Numbered from the stretch's first letter, positions 8,998 through 17,764 are shown. The stretch is DNA of 34,750 nucleotides from Nostoc sp. WHI (GCF_015714725.1 NZ_WBKM01000061.1:1-34750); one strand, 5' to 3'. The notes: a model not told the origin generated them from the sequence alone. Made by a program: numbers and translations.

Positions 8998-9210
8998 CAG
9001 TGCTGAGTGCCGAGTAACGAGTGCTGAGTAAAAAGTAAAATTAATTGCACTCAGCATATAGGGTCTGAATCCTTACAATTTATTTATGAAAAAAATAAAA
9101 ATATTTTTTTTGAGACACGTAGTGCAAGAAAAAATATGTCCTTGTTTCAATCCCCTAGTTTTAACTATGGGGTTATACTCAGCACTCAGCACTCGGTACT
9201 CAGCACTACT
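8998..9210. mobile_element. Inverted-repeat element bounded by GAGTGCT-type STRR
   Basis: Both ends consist of short repeats in inverted orientation: CAGTGCTGAGTGCCGAGT on the left and ACTCGGTACTCAGCACTACTG on the right. The interior is A/T-rich and noncoding, with one hairpin at about 9153-9172 (CCCCTAGTT/AACTATGGGG). It separates the membrane part from the ATPase part of the broken gene. A second element with the same style of ends lies at 19350-19513. No clear target duplication is visible. Confidence 0.65.
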
Positions 9211-9583
9211 GAAGTCGTTTGTCTAATCTATAGAGCAGATAATTCCAGAGCGTGAGAAATGGAAAGGATAGAACAGGCCGCCATAAATTAATAGTTATTC
9301 CCACGGCTTCCGCCACGCCTACCGCCACGCCTACCGCCACGCCTACCGCCACGCCTAGCACCACGCCTAGCACCACACCGAATGCCACGCCGAACGCCAC
9401 GCGAAAAGCTATATTTGCGATTGGTTCACCCAATGCCCACAGCACCAAGCCTAATAGTAAGTTAGCCAGGATAGGTGAGATAAATTATCCCTGGATAAAC
9501 AGCCGCCACAGAGCAAGGTTTCGCCATAGCCCCAACAATACAATCAGAGAGGAGTCTGATTCTAGGTTAGCTTCAGCGCTAAT

Positions 9584-10013
9584 TCAGTTTTTTTCTCAAA
9601 CTCTGGGTCTTGCTTACCACTGGGTAAAGAATTGCCGTGTTGATATAACTCTATCGCTTTCCCCCAATAATCCCCCTAAATAGTGCCTAAACCCTCTTTT
9701 TTGGGCTTTATAAGTAAGTAAATGATTCATCAAACCGTTGACACCATTTTTCAAAACACGGCGGCATGGCTGCGGGGGTTGTCTCTTTCATCGGCTGTTA
9801 CTTCAACGTGAAAGCTATACTGATAAAGCATCATACCTTATTTTGGTTTTCCTTTTTGTTTAAGTCCCACTAATAAGTGTCTGCAAAGTAAGGCAAAATC
9901 TGCTTAGTTTCATCCCAGAATTTAAATCAATTAATTTTATCTGGAGTAGATGACATAAATCATTGCAGTTTATCAAGTTACATTTTGATTTTTGGTAAGC
10001 TGTAAGCGCTGGT
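9584..10013. other. Gene-free stretch
   Basis: No convincing gene, RNA or repeat structure was seen in these 430 bases. It must hold the promoter of the phosphoesterase gene that follows, but I could not single out one. Confidence 0.5.
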
Positions 10014-10868
10014 ATGAGGGGTATCGGTTGCCTTATGCATTGGTTATTTACGGGACATTTAAGAGTAGATAAAATAACGGTTAAGATTGCGGAACTTCCA
10101 GCATCTTTACAAGGTACAACGCTAGTGCAGCTGTCAGATTTTCACTACGATGGTTTGCGACTGTCAGAAGATATGTTAGAAAAAGCGATCGCATTTACCA
10201 ACGAAGCTGAACCGGATTTAATTTTATTAACTGGTGACTACGTAACTGATGATCCGACACCAATTCACCAATTGGTGCTTCGACTCAAACATCTCCAAAG
10301 TCGCTGTGGTGTCTACGCCGTACTTGGTAATCACGATATCTATTACAACCACTCAAAAGCAGAAGTTACAGAGGCGTTGACTAGCATTGGAGTTCATGTG
10401 CTTTGGAATGAAATCGCCTATCCATTAGGAAAAGAATTACCATTAGTAGGACTAGCTGATTATTGGTCACAAGAATTTTACCCTGCACCAGTCATGAATC
10501 AACTAGACTCCGTTACACCCCGGATCGTTTTATCCCATAACCCAGATACAGCCAAGATATTGCAACAATGGCGCGTAGATTTGCAACTATCTGGTCATAC
10601 CCACGGCGGTCACATCGTCATTCCGGGCATTGGCCCTGTAGTATTCTATTATAAAAAGCTACTCAAACAAATTCCCAAAAAATTACGGCGTTGGGTAACA
10701 TTTTTCCTGGGAGACTGTTCTAAAGTGGTGCGATATTGGGAGTGGGCGCAAGGATTTCACAAGGTGGAAGAAAATCAATTATATGTCAATCGTGGTTTAG
10801 GAACTTATAAACCAGGACGCCTATTTTGTCCGCCAGAAGTGACTGTAATTACCTTAATTAGTCATTAA
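10014..10868 (+). CDS. Calcineurin-like metallophosphoesterase (YaeI type)
   Basis: A 284-residue binuclear metal phosphoesterase. All motifs are in order: SDFHYD (about residue 42, D-x-H), LTGDYV, YAVLGNHDIYY (GNHD), IVLSHNPD, and SGHTHGGHI (GHTH). The set matches the YaeI/YkuE group, which hydrolyses phosphodiesters or pyrophosphate bonds such as UDP-diacylglucosamine; the actual substrate is not evident here. A second in-frame ATG at 10035 (MHWLFTGHL) is an alternative start and may be the real one, since the hydrophobic N-terminus begins there. It is followed by a strong terminator at 10901-10952, so it is probably transcribed alone. Confidence 0.9.
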   Translation: MRGIGCLMHWLFTGHLRVDKITVKIAELPASLQGTTLVQLSDFHYDGLRLSEDMLEKAIAFTNEAEPDLILLTGDYVTDDPTPIHQLVLRLKHLQSRCGVYAVLGNHDIYYNHSKAEVTEALTSIGVHVLWNEIAYPLGKELPLVGLADYWSQEFYPAPVMNQLDSVTPRIVLSHNPDTAKILQQWRVDLQLSGHTHGGHIVIPGIGPVVFYYKKLLKQIPKKLRRWVTFFLGDCSKVVRYWEWAQGFHKVEENQLYVNRGLGTYKPGRLFCPPEVTVITLISH

Positions 10869-10900
10869 CAATTCTGAACTTTTTAATTAACTCAACGCAG

Positions 10901-10952
10901 AAACCGCCTGAAGCTGCGATGGATAAATATCAGCAGCTTGGGGCGGTTTTTT
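10901..10952 (+). terminator. Rho-independent terminator after the phosphoesterase gene
   Basis: The outer stem pairs AAACCGCC (10901-10908) with GGCGGTTT (10942-10949), the inner stem pairs AGCTGC (10912-10917) with GCAGCT (10933-10938), and a T run follows to 10952. Confidence 0.88.
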
Positions 10953-11659
10953 GAAGATTGGAGAATTCAGAATTAACTCAACTAACTAAGGTGGACAGCA
11001 TTGGCAATCGCTCTACTTAAAATTGCACATCCTTGCATTCCAACTAGGCAGGCATTTCTTGGCGTGCGTTTTAAAACCTCCAAAACAACTCATTAAACTT
11101 AAGGCGAAAACACATTCAATGGATGCCACAATTTCAGAGCGATGTCTACGCAAGAAGATTAGAGCAGGAGGTACAGGCTCTAACTTGAAAGTTTTTGTTT
11201 AGCTTTTAACCTGTTTGTACCTTGCTCTTAATCTAGCCTATGCTTGTTCAGACACACTATATCTTTACTAAACTTAAATACCATTAATTTATCGCAACAA
11301 TTCAGAAGTATTGATAATAACCGAAAGCGATCGCCTTGCAGAAAACCTCAAAAACAAAGCGTAGACGCTTCTTTGGCTTGTCGTTAGACATCGCCTGTAT
11401 GGAAGAGTGAGCGATCGCCACAATATAGTTGCAAAAGTCATCAGAGATAACACGCCAAGAGAATTTTGAGCGGCTCTTGAAGTTCTGATCCGAGCGAAAA
11501 AAGCCGTCGCTTTAGAAATTCCCTAGTTTTGATTAAATTATCTCAGCAGAATTTAATACCAATTCAATTAATGATTGCAACACATCCTTGGGTAAAGACG
11601 CGATGAATCGCGTCTCTACAGATAGTCTATTTGTCCCATTCTTTTTTCAAATTTGCCTG
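10953..11659. other. Gene-free stretch with dispersed cyanobacterial repeats
   Basis: About 700 bases without a credible gene. I see fragments of repeats common in this window: a GCGATGTCTACGC-type piece (about 11139-11151), GCGTAGACGC at about 11359, and a hairpin AGACGCGATgaATCGCGTCT (about 11598-11617) of the same core type as in MITE copies 2 and 3. Confidence 0.55.
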
Positions 11660-12250
11660 TTACTGGTGGTTTTTGTCTAGTGGAACCAAAATGTAGGTTA
11701 TTTGGTTATTAGGAGTCTGACTAGGAGATGGAGTTTCATCTTCAGATGCACTCTTAGCTACGTCCACTGTACCTTGTACAGTGTCTTTAACACCTTCAGC
11801 TGCACCCTTAACAATATCCACTGTATTTTTGACGGTATCGTTAAGGCCTACAGCTGTACCTTTAACAGCATCCACTGTATCTATTGCAATGCCGTTAACA
11901 TCCAAAGCTGTGTTTTTAACAGCATCTCCTACATCTTTTACAGTTTCGTTAATACTCTCAGCTACAGTCTTTATTGCGTTTCCTACATTTTTTACAGTTT
12001 GGTTAAAACTCCCAGTTGCACCTTTGACCGTATTTCCTACACTTTTTACAGTTTTATCAACTTTTTCGGTTGTACCCTTAATAGTTAAAGCCGCAGCTAT
12101 TGCACCTAAGGTAGCACCAATGAGCGCTCCAATTGCTACTTTACCTAACTCACTATTCCTACTGCTACCTGTTGTATAATTATTAGCTTGATCTGTAGGT
12201 AGATCAATATTTCCTTCAGGCTGCTCTGAAAACTGCTGATTCCCATTCAT
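11660..12250 (-). CDS. LEA-like amphipathic repeat protein with one membrane segment
   Basis: A 196-residue protein of unrecognised function. The N-terminal 35 residues are polar; a glycine/alanine-rich hydrophobic segment follows (VAIGALIGATLGAIAAALTI, about residues 38-57), as in YtxH-type proteins. Then come about 100 residues of degenerate repeats with the pattern T-V-K-x-V-G-x-x-V-K (for example KSVGNTVKGATGSFNQTVK, VKDVGDAVKNTALDVNG), resembling group 3 LEA/apolipoprotein-like amphipathic helices. The tail is Ser/Pro-rich. I infer a membrane-anchored stress or surface protein. Start is ATG 12250. No operon partner is visible. Confidence 0.72.
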   Translation of the reverse strand: MNGNQQFSEQPEGNIDLPTDQANNYTTGSSRNSELGKVAIGALIGATLGAIAAALTIKGTTEKVDKTVKSVGNTVKGATGSFNQTVKNVGNAIKTVAESINETVKDVGDAVKNTALDVNGIAIDTVDAVKGTAVGLNDTVKNTVDIVKGAAEGVKDTVQGTVDVAKSASEDETPSPSQTPNNQITYILVPLDKNHQ

Positions 12251-12381
12251 AATAATCTTCTATTTTGTGCTAAGACGGAAAAGCAATACTTAGAAATTTT
12301 TCCTTAGTCTCACAGAGTCTAAGTTGGAAAAATGAAAGTTGTCTAGTAACTAATAACTCATGAACTTTCTCTGTTTGGTGG

Positions 12382-12532
12382 TAGTTCTTAAAGTGATAGT
12401 AATAAGTATATGTGCTTTGAAAAAAGTAACTATTACTTATACTTTATCTTTAAGAACTATCCGATTAAACTTCTCTCATCTACAAACTCAGAAAATTATT
12501 GGTTTACAATTTTATCTGTTTGTAGATGAGAG
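12382..12532. repeat. Two adjacent long hairpins
   Basis: Hairpin 1 pairs TAGTTCTTAAAG (12382-12393) with CTTTAAGAACTA (12448-12459), with further partial pairing inward. Hairpin 2 pairs CTCTCATCTACAAAC (12473-12487) with GTTTGTAGATGAGAG (12518-12532) perfectly over 15 bp. Only 13 bp separate them. A 61-codon frame runs through the region but reads the two arms of the stems and is unlikely to be a gene. The rest of 12251-12649 holds nothing else clear except a short palindrome at about 12568-12582. Confidence 0.75.
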
Positions 12533-12649
12533 TCACCAAAGTTGAGCAACTTTTTCTTAAAACGAGTCTTCTTTAAAAGAAGCTATTGGGGTTGATTCAT
12601 CAGAGATAAGTGACTCTCCGGAAACTTAAGTTTACTGAATAGAATAGGT

Positions 12650-13744
12650 TTAATTCTTACTTGCTCTCAGTTGTCCACAAGCTGCATCGGCTTCTAAACC
12701 ACGCGAATAACGGACAGTAACAGCAATATTTTGTTGCTTGAGGATATTAACAAATGCTTGAATGCGATCGCGGTTGGGGCGTTTGTAATCTACTTCTTGG
12801 ATAGGATTATAAGGAATCAAATTCACATGACTTTGAAATCCTCGCAAACATTTTGAAAGTTCCAATGCGTGTTCTGGTAAATCGTTAACACCAGCAAGGA
12901 GAACATATTCAAAGGTAACGCGGCGGCCAGTGATTTCTACATATTCTCGACATTCAGTCAGCAAATCTTTTAGGGGATAGGTACGGGCGCTGGGGATGAG
13001 TTTTTCTCGCAGTGCTTGGTTGGGTGCGTGGAGACTAACAGCAAGAGTGACTTGCAAATGATTTTGCGCGAACTCACGGATGCGATCGCGAATACCAACT
13101 GTAGAAACTGTAAGCGATCGCGCTCCTATACCGACATCTTGATTCAGGCATTTTAGTGCTGCTAAGACATTCTCAGTATTCAACAACGGTTCGCCCAGTC
13201 CCATAAACACGACATTACTAACGCGTTGTTGAAAATCTTCTTGCACAGTTAACACCTGATCGACGATTTCATGTCGTGCTAGATTGCGCTTATAGCCTCC
13301 CTTACCAGTAGCGCAGAAATCACACGCCATTGGACAACCTACCTGAGTAGAGACGCAAACTGTCAAACGAGATTTTGGGCCTTCTCCTGCTTCTGCGAAG
13401 GTGGGAATGCCAACAGTTTCAATAATTTGCCCGTCTATCAATTGCAAAAGATACTTCACCGTGCCATCGGGTGCGACAGTGCGGTAGTGTAAAGTTGAGC
13501 GCCCAATGGGAATTTCTGCTACTTCTTTCCGCCATTGCTTAGAGAAAACAGAAATATCAGATAGCGATCGCACCCCCCTTTGATAGATCCATTCATGCAG
13601 TTGCTTTCCTCTATAAGCAGGTTGCCCCTGCTGCTGCACCCAAGTAGTTAACTCGGCAACGGTGGCACCTAGTAGGGGTGGAATTAATTCTGATTTTTCT
13701 GGGTTGTGTGAGTTAACTTGAGATACAAGAGGCGTAGCAGACAT
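12650..13744 (-). CDS. rlmN: 23S rRNA/tRNA adenine C2-methyltransferase RlmN
   Basis: A dual-specificity radical-SAM enzyme methylating C2 of A2503 in 23S rRNA and of A37 in some tRNAs. The 364-residue protein has the radical-SAM cluster CxxxCxxC at about residues 137, 141 and 144 ([16 protein letters not shown]), [10 protein letters not shown], the SAM-binding VSTVGI and LAVSLHAPN segments, and the C-terminal catalytic Cys in AACGQLRAS (about residue 356). The other methyl-carrying Cys is expected in the QVGCPM neighbourhood only by family knowledge. Length and motifs are complete. Stands alone; start at ATG 13744. Confidence 0.96.
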   Translation of the reverse strand: MSATPLVSQVNSHNPEKSELIPPLLGATVAELTTWVQQQGQPAYRGKQLHEWIYQRGVRSLSDISVFSKQWRKEVAEIPIGRSTLHYRTVAPDGTVKYLLQLIDGQIIETVGIPTFAEAGEGPKSRLTVCVSTQVGCPMACDFCATGKGGYKRNLARHEIVDQVLTVQEDFQQRVSNVVFMGLGEPLLNTENVLAALKCLNQDVGIGARSLTVSTVGIRDRIREFAQNHLQVTLAVSLHAPNQALREKLIPSARTYPLKDLLTECREYVEITGRRVTFEYVLLAGVNDLPEHALELSKCLRGFQSHVNLIPYNPIQEVDYKRPNRDRIQAFVNILKQQNIAVTVRYSRGLEADAACGQLRASKN

Positions 13745-13860
13745 AAAAAATCAAGAGTTGATATAGGGGATCTCTATCCTACACCTGCCATCTCAAGTTC
13801 GTCTTAATCAAAGTTGTGGGGCGATCGCTAATCTTAAGTAGCCAAACAAAAATATTTACA

Positions 13861-13929
13861 GTCATTGCGAAGGTGGTGTTCGCGGAGCATCTCTAAGAGT
13901 TGCAATCCCAACCCTCCATTCGCAATGAC
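13861..13929. repeat. Dispersed repeat, TGTCATTGCGA family, copy B
   Basis: The ends GTCATTGCGA and TCGCAATGAC are perfect 10-bp inverted repeats around a 49-bp interior. It lies just 3' of ctaE. Confidence 0.75.
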
Positions 13930-13941
13930 AAATAACAATGT

Positions 13942-14544
13942 TTACTGCCAGACGTAGATGAGGATAAACAAAATAATCCAGATGATATCGACGAAATGCC
14001 AAAACAACGAGGTGGCATTAACGCCGAAGTGACCTGTATCGTAGTTGCCAGGAATGAACGATCGCACTAGAATAATCAACTGCAACAGAATGCCGGTGAA
14101 AACGTGCAAACCGTGGAAGCCTGTAAGTAGATAGAATGTACTACCAAATACCCCTGAGGTGAAGCCAAAGGTGAGGCCATGCCATTCAATCGCCTGGCCA
14201 ACCAAAAAGTAAGTTCCCATTGCCATTGTTGTCAAGAGAAACAGGCGAAATTTTACTAAGTCATGGCGTTGAAGGGCGCGTTCGGCTAAGTAAATCACAA
14301 AGCTACTGGCGACAAGAATTACTGTGTTGATTGTCGGTTCTTTGACTTCTAGTCCAGAAACACCTGCTGGTAGCCAGTTAGGTGTTGTTGTTTTGTAGAT
14401 TGCATAGCCGGCGAAAAAACTTAAAAAGATCACGCTTTCTGAGAGGAGGAACACAATGAAGCCAAACATCTTGTTGCCTTCTTCATCGTGGGCGTGTTCT
14501 GCGGTTGGCGGGTGCAATTCATTTGAATTGATATAACTGTCCAT
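13942..14544 (-). CDS. ctaE: Cytochrome/quinol oxidase subunit III
   Basis: A 200-residue, five-helix subunit III of a heme-copper oxidase, which stabilises subunit I. Family features are FGFIVFLLSESVIFLSFFAG (helix 1), a second helix TVILVASSFVIYLAERAL, GQAIEWHGL (with the conserved Glu), TFYLLTGFHGLHVFTGI, and the C-terminal SLFWHFVDIIWIILFILIYVW. It is the last gene of the minus-strand run that starts at 18867, separated from ctaD by a 523-bp gap containing a 21-bp tandem array and a mini-element. It belongs functionally with the ctaC/ctaD genes upstream. Confidence 0.95.
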   Translation of the reverse strand: MDSYINSNELHPPTAEHAHDEEGNKMFGFIVFLLSESVIFLSFFAGYAIYKTTTPNWLPAGVSGLEVKEPTINTVILVASSFVIYLAERALQRHDLVKFRLFLLTTMAMGTYFLVGQAIEWHGLTFGFTSGVFGSTFYLLTGFHGLHVFTGILLQLIILVRSFIPGNYDTGHFGVNATSLFWHFVDIIWIILFILIYVWQ

Positions 14545-14636
14545 TGGTGTAGTTTGCTTTTAGCTTCAGGGTTGAATTTGAAATGCAAAGGAGAGGCAGC
14601 CCGTTACGCTACGGTGTACACACAAGTTTTTTGACC

Positions 14637-14825
14637 TGCACCTTAGTTGCATCGACGTGCACCTTAGTTGCATCGACGTGCACCTTAGATGCATCGACGT
14701 GCACCTTAGATGCATCGACGTGCACCTTAGATGCATCGACGTGTACCTTAGATGCATTGACGTGCACCTTAGATGCATCGACGTGTACCTTAGATGCATC
14801 GACGTGCACCTTAGATGCATCGACT
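14637..14825. repeat. 21-bp tandem repeat array (9 units) between ctaD and ctaE
   Basis: Nine 21-bp units (TGCACCTTAGATGCATCGAC plus G), with a few substitutions, the first two carrying TTGCAT in place of ATGCAT. Frames are open through it on both strands; on the minus strand, the direction of the operon, it reads as a VDASKVH heptad ending near 14609 with KKLVCTP. That frame (14609-14833) begins only at TTG and has no clear ribosome site, so a small repeat protein is possible but unproven. Confidence 0.9.
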
Positions 14826-14894
14826 TGCAACAATTAACTTACCCTACGTTAAGCAGTCAGGGATCTGCGGGTTAATAGTGTCCAAACTAAGCGG

Positions 14895-14990
14895 GTTTCG
14901 ACTGCGCTCAACCCTCAGCCGTCGAAAGTTGAGCGCAGCGATGCACTGAGCTTGCCGTTCGCGTAGCGTCTCGTAGAGAAGTGTCGAAAC
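14895..14990. repeat. Small inverted-repeat element with GTTTCGAC ends
   Basis: GTTTCGAC (14895-14902) faces GTCGAAAC (14983-14990). The interior has GCGCTCAAC/GTTGAGCGC complementarity and a GCGTAGCGTCTCGTAGAGA segment of a kind seen again near 22323. Noncoding. Confidence 0.65.
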
Positions 14991-15067
14991 TCGGTTTACT
15001 GGTACTTTATTTTCACGCAAGTCCCTAACTCTAAAAGATTTGTGTGTACACGGTAGGATTCTCTGGG

Positions 15068-16729
15068 TTATTCTGGGAAATTAGCTGTCAACGGTTCCGA
15101 TTTGCCGTAGCCGTAGGGTTCAGAGATGATAATGGGAATTTCTTCAAAGTTTTCTACTGGAGGCGGTGAAGAAACTAACCACTCTAATCCAATTGCTCGC
15201 CAAGGATTATTAGGTGCTTTCTCGCCTTGCATCCAAGAAATCACCATGTTGAAAATGAAGGGCAAGGTAGACATTCCCAATAGAAACCCGCCCAGGCTAG
15301 CGATCACATTCCAGAATTGATACTCTGGGGCGTAGGAAGCAATTCGACGTACCATCCCTTGCAATCCTAAGGGGTGCATGGGCAAAAAGTTGAGGTTAGT
15401 ACCAATGAAGGCTAACCAGAAGTGTATTTTACCCCAACCCTCGTGGTACATCCGCCCGGTCATCTTGGGGAACCAGTGATAGATGGCAGCATACAAGCCC
15501 ATCGTCACAGTGCCGTAAAGAACGTAGTGAAAATGTCCCACCACAAAGTAAGTATTGTTAACGTGGACATCAACCGGCACGGAGGAAAGCATGATGCCTG
15601 TGATTCCCGCGAACACAAACATCACTAATCCACCAAGGGCAAATAGCATGGGAGTATTTAGCCGCAGTTTACCGCCCCAGATGGTTGCTACCCAGGCAAA
15701 TACTTTAATTCCTGTGGGCACAGATACAAACATCGTCGTCAGCATGAAAATCAACCGCATCCAGCCTGGTGTACCACTGACGTACATGTGGTGTACCCAA
15801 ACGATGCCACTGACAGCTGCAATCAAAATGGATGAAACGGCAACTACTCTGTAACCAAAGAGGGGTTTACGTGAATAAACCGGGAAGACTTCTGAGAAAA
15901 TGCCGAAGATCGGTAAGATAATCACGTAAACGGCGGGGTGGGAGTAAAACCAGAAGTAATGCTCGAACATAACTGGATTGCCACCCTTAGCGGGATCGAA
16001 AAAGGCAGTGCCAACTGTCAAGTCGAGTAGCAGCATCACCGCGCCTGCTGTCAGCGCAGGTAGTCCAAATAGTTGGATAATCTGAGCGCTAAACACTGCC
16101 CAGACAAACAAGGGCATCCGAAAGAAGCCCATGCCTGGGGCGCGCATCTTGACGATGGTGGTGACAAAGTTGACTGCCCCCATAATTGAAGATACACCGG
16201 ATATTGCCACCGCTAAGAGCCAGACGACTTGACCATTAATTAAGTTACCTGTGGGATTCTGGAGACTGACTGGTGGATAAGACCACCAACCGGCTTGGGC
16301 GGGGCCACCAGGGATCAAGAAGCTACCCATCAGCAGAATTCCGACTATCGGCACCATCCAAAAGGCAACGGCATTCAGACGGGGAAATGCCATATCTCGC
16401 GCCCCAATCATCAGGGGTACTAAATAATTAGCAAAACCAACTAGTGAGGGAAATGTCCACAAAAACAGCATCACAGTGCCGTGCATGGTAAACATCCCGT
16501 TGTAGACGGTGCGATCGACTAAATCTGATTCGGGTGTTAGCAGTTCCCCCCGAATCACCATCGCAAAGATACCGCCGACGAGAAAGAAGAAGAAGGAGGT
16601 AACGAGATACTGAATACCAATAACTTTATGGTCAGTACTAAAGCTAAAGTATTCTTTCCAGTTACCCGGAGATTCGTGGTTAGGCTTCTCATCGGGGAGA
16701 AGAATGCCTTCAATAGGAATATTAGTCAT
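15068..16729 (-). CDS. ctaD: Heme-copper oxidase subunit I
   Basis: A 553-residue catalytic subunit with 12 helices. The heme a ligands are His in FTMHGTVMLFLW and the last His of VVGHFHYVLYG; the first His of the latter binds heme a3. CuB ligands are His in WFYSHPAVY and the pair in IVWVHHMYVSG; the Tyr of HPAVY is the cross-linked Tyr. The YSHP form lacks the Glu of GHPEV, so this is an A2-type oxidase. K-channel residues are in VSVPTGIKVFAW and a D-channel Asp is in IGARDMAFPRLN. It starts at ATG 16729, 14 bp after ctaC ends, so the two are co-transcribed. It reduces oxygen to water in the thylakoid or cytoplasmic membrane. Confidence 0.96.
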   Translation of the reverse strand: MTNIPIEGILLPDEKPNHESPGNWKEYFSFSTDHKVIGIQYLVTSFFFFLVGGIFAMVIRGELLTPESDLVDRTVYNGMFTMHGTVMLFLWTFPSLVGFANYLVPLMIGARDMAFPRLNAVAFWMVPIVGILLMGSFLIPGGPAQAGWWSYPPVSLQNPTGNLINGQVVWLLAVAISGVSSIMGAVNFVTTIVKMRAPGMGFFRMPLFVWAVFSAQIIQLFGLPALTAGAVMLLLDLTVGTAFFDPAKGGNPVMFEHYFWFYSHPAVYVIILPIFGIFSEVFPVYSRKPLFGYRVVAVSSILIAAVSGIVWVHHMYVSGTPGWMRLIFMLTTMFVSVPTGIKVFAWVATIWGGKLRLNTPMLFALGGLVMFVFAGITGIMLSSVPVDVHVNNTYFVVGHFHYVLYGTVTMGLYAAIYHWFPKMTGRMYHEGWGKIHFWLAFIGTNLNFLPMHPLGLQGMVRRIASYAPEYQFWNVIASLGGFLLGMSTLPFIFNMVISWMQGEKAPNNPWRAIGLEWLVSSPPPVENFEEIPIIISEPYGYGKSEPLTANFPE

Positions 16730-16743
16730 CAGTTACTTTCCTT

Positions 16744-17676
16744 TCAACCAGGAGAATTGACTAGAGAAGGTGCAGCAGGGGGAACTGTTACCCAACCAGT
16801 TTTGACTGACTGATTGGATGTTTGGGCATACTCGGAAGCCGCTTGATTATTTGCTAGAGATGGCTTTTGAGTTGCAGCTTGGGCTAGCCACTGCTGATAA
16901 TCTTCGGGAGATTCGACGACGACATTCGCTTGCATCGTCGCAAAGTATGTGCCGCTATATTGAGAATCGGTTAGCCGATATTGTCCGGGGCGAATGGGAG
17001 TAAATTCAAAGTCGAGCGCATGGTTGGGAATAATATCCTGCTTGAGGCGGAATGCAGGAATATAGAAGCCGTGCAAAACGTCTTGCGATCGCAGTGCTAA
17101 ACGTACCCGGCGATCGCTTGGTAAATGCAATTCGGTACTAGTAACATCTTTTTCTGGGTAATGAAAAACCCACGCCCACTGTTTAGCTAGTACGTCGATT
17201 TTTTCTACAGGTTCAGCTAAAACCTTAGCTGGTGCATCTTTTAGTTCTGCATAAGCCGATTCCATTTTCAGTGGATTATGCAAGTGAATTAATTCCGATG
17301 GGCCTTGAATCCCCATTTGCTCGTAGACTTGGTAGCTGTAACCCGCAATCCAAAACACTAACAGAATTGGGATTGCTGTCCAGACAACTTCTAAAGTAAT
17401 ATTGCCTTCAATTGGGGGGCCGTCGCTGAAGTCATCTTTGACTGCCCGATGGAAGATCACAGAATACATTAAAGTACTTGTTACTCCCAAGAAGATGAAG
17501 GCACCGAGGGTTACTAAGAAGCTAATCAAATCATCAATTAATTTGGATTCGGCTGCTGCTTGTGGGGGAAGCCAGGAATAAGCTTGCTGTCCGATCCAGA
17601 GACTAGTAAGAGTCACTGCGATCGCGCCTGTCAGCAGCGTCAAAATATTTAAAATCTTCTGGATTTTCATGGTCAT
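16744..17676 (-). CDS. ctaC: Oxidase subunit II lacking the CuA ligands (ARTO-like)
   Basis: A 310-residue subunit II with two N-terminal helices (about 13-35 and 50-75), a further hydrophobic segment (about 95-115) and a periplasmic cupredoxin domain. KQWAWVFHYPE and VLHGFYIPAFRLKQD are conserved, the latter keeping the first His (about 202). The CuA loop should read C-x3-C-G-x2-H-x2-M; here the segment is TDSQYSGTYFATM, placing Asp237, Ser241 and Phe245 where Cys, Cys and His belong, with only Met248 kept. Subunits of this kind belong to alternative respiratory terminal oxidases that probably oxidise quinol rather than cytochrome c. In Anabaena the Cox3 oxidase, active in heterocysts, is described as this type (from memory). 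An in-frame ATG two codons later is an alternative start. Confidence 0.93.
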   Translation of the reverse strand: MTMKIQKILNILTLLTGAIAVTLTSLWIGQQAYSWLPPQAAAESKLIDDLISFLVTLGAFIFLGVTSTLMYSVIFHRAVKDDFSDGPPIEGNITLEVVWTAIPILLVFWIAGYSYQVYEQMGIQGPSELIHLHNPLKMESAYAELKDAPAKVLAEPVEKIDVLAKQWAWVFHYPEKDVTSTELHLPSDRRVRLALRSQDVLHGFYIPAFRLKQDIIPNHALDFEFTPIRPGQYRLTDSQYSGTYFATMQANVVVESPEDYQQWLAQAATQKPSLANNQAASEYAQTSNQSVKTGWVTVPPAAPSLVNSPG

Positions 17677-17764
17677 TAATCATTGGGCATGGGGCATTGG
17701 TCATTGGTCATTGGTTGATCGTTAGTAACTTTAAACAAATGACAAAGGATAATTGACAAATGAC
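17677..17764. repeat. STRR heptamers of the TCATTGG type
   Basis: Repeats of GGTCATT/GGGCATT-like heptamers (about 17680-17715) are followed by AATGACAAA-like sequence of opposite orientation. It fills the gap between ctaC and the DUF2231 gene within the operon and leaves ctaC without an obvious Shine-Dalgarno sequence. Confidence 0.65.

Larger units (their letters stand above)
7148..9583 (-). pseudogene. GVA-repeat membrane / AAA-like ATPase protein, broken
   Basis: One gene of about 660 codons can be reconstructed. Read from 9583: a hydrophobic N-terminus (SLIVLLGLWRNLALWRLFIQ), a glycine/valine/alanine tandem repeat (VAFGVAFGVVLGVAVGVAVG), FPFLTLWNYLLYRLDKR, a helical linker (LLRYHSTFWDELQHLHLPRL onward), then an ATPase with TREQEIFTGRDD, the P-loop GQRRMGKTSLL, Walker-B-like LLALDEFEVLD, and a C-terminal winged-helix-like end (YGFQVELIRRWFV). 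It is interrupted by three small insertions (about 8998-9210, 8379-8502, 7626-7727) and by in-frame stops TAA 9485-9487, TAG 8556-8558 and TAA 7998-8000. Removing the 7626-7727 insertion with one target copy restores the frame (HIS joined to YLKEEEA). Such proteins are common in Nostocales; their function is unknown. Confidence 0.85.

Noticed and set aside
9252..9683. A 143-codon plus-strand frame with TPTATPTATP repeats
   Set aside because: It is the antisense of the GVA-repeat coding region; the repeat keeps both strands open.
8553..11639. Shared 14-mer AGTCTATTTGTCCC at about 8553 and 11626
   Set aside because: The flanks differ completely; too short to call a repeat element.
12360..12545. 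A 61-codon plus-strand frame
   Set aside because: It reads through the arms of two hairpins, has no ribosome site and no family resemblance.
14609..14833. Small protein of VDASKVH repeats between ctaD and ctaE
   Set aside because: Only a TTG start and no ribosome site; kept as a repeat and as a question in the findings, not as a gene.
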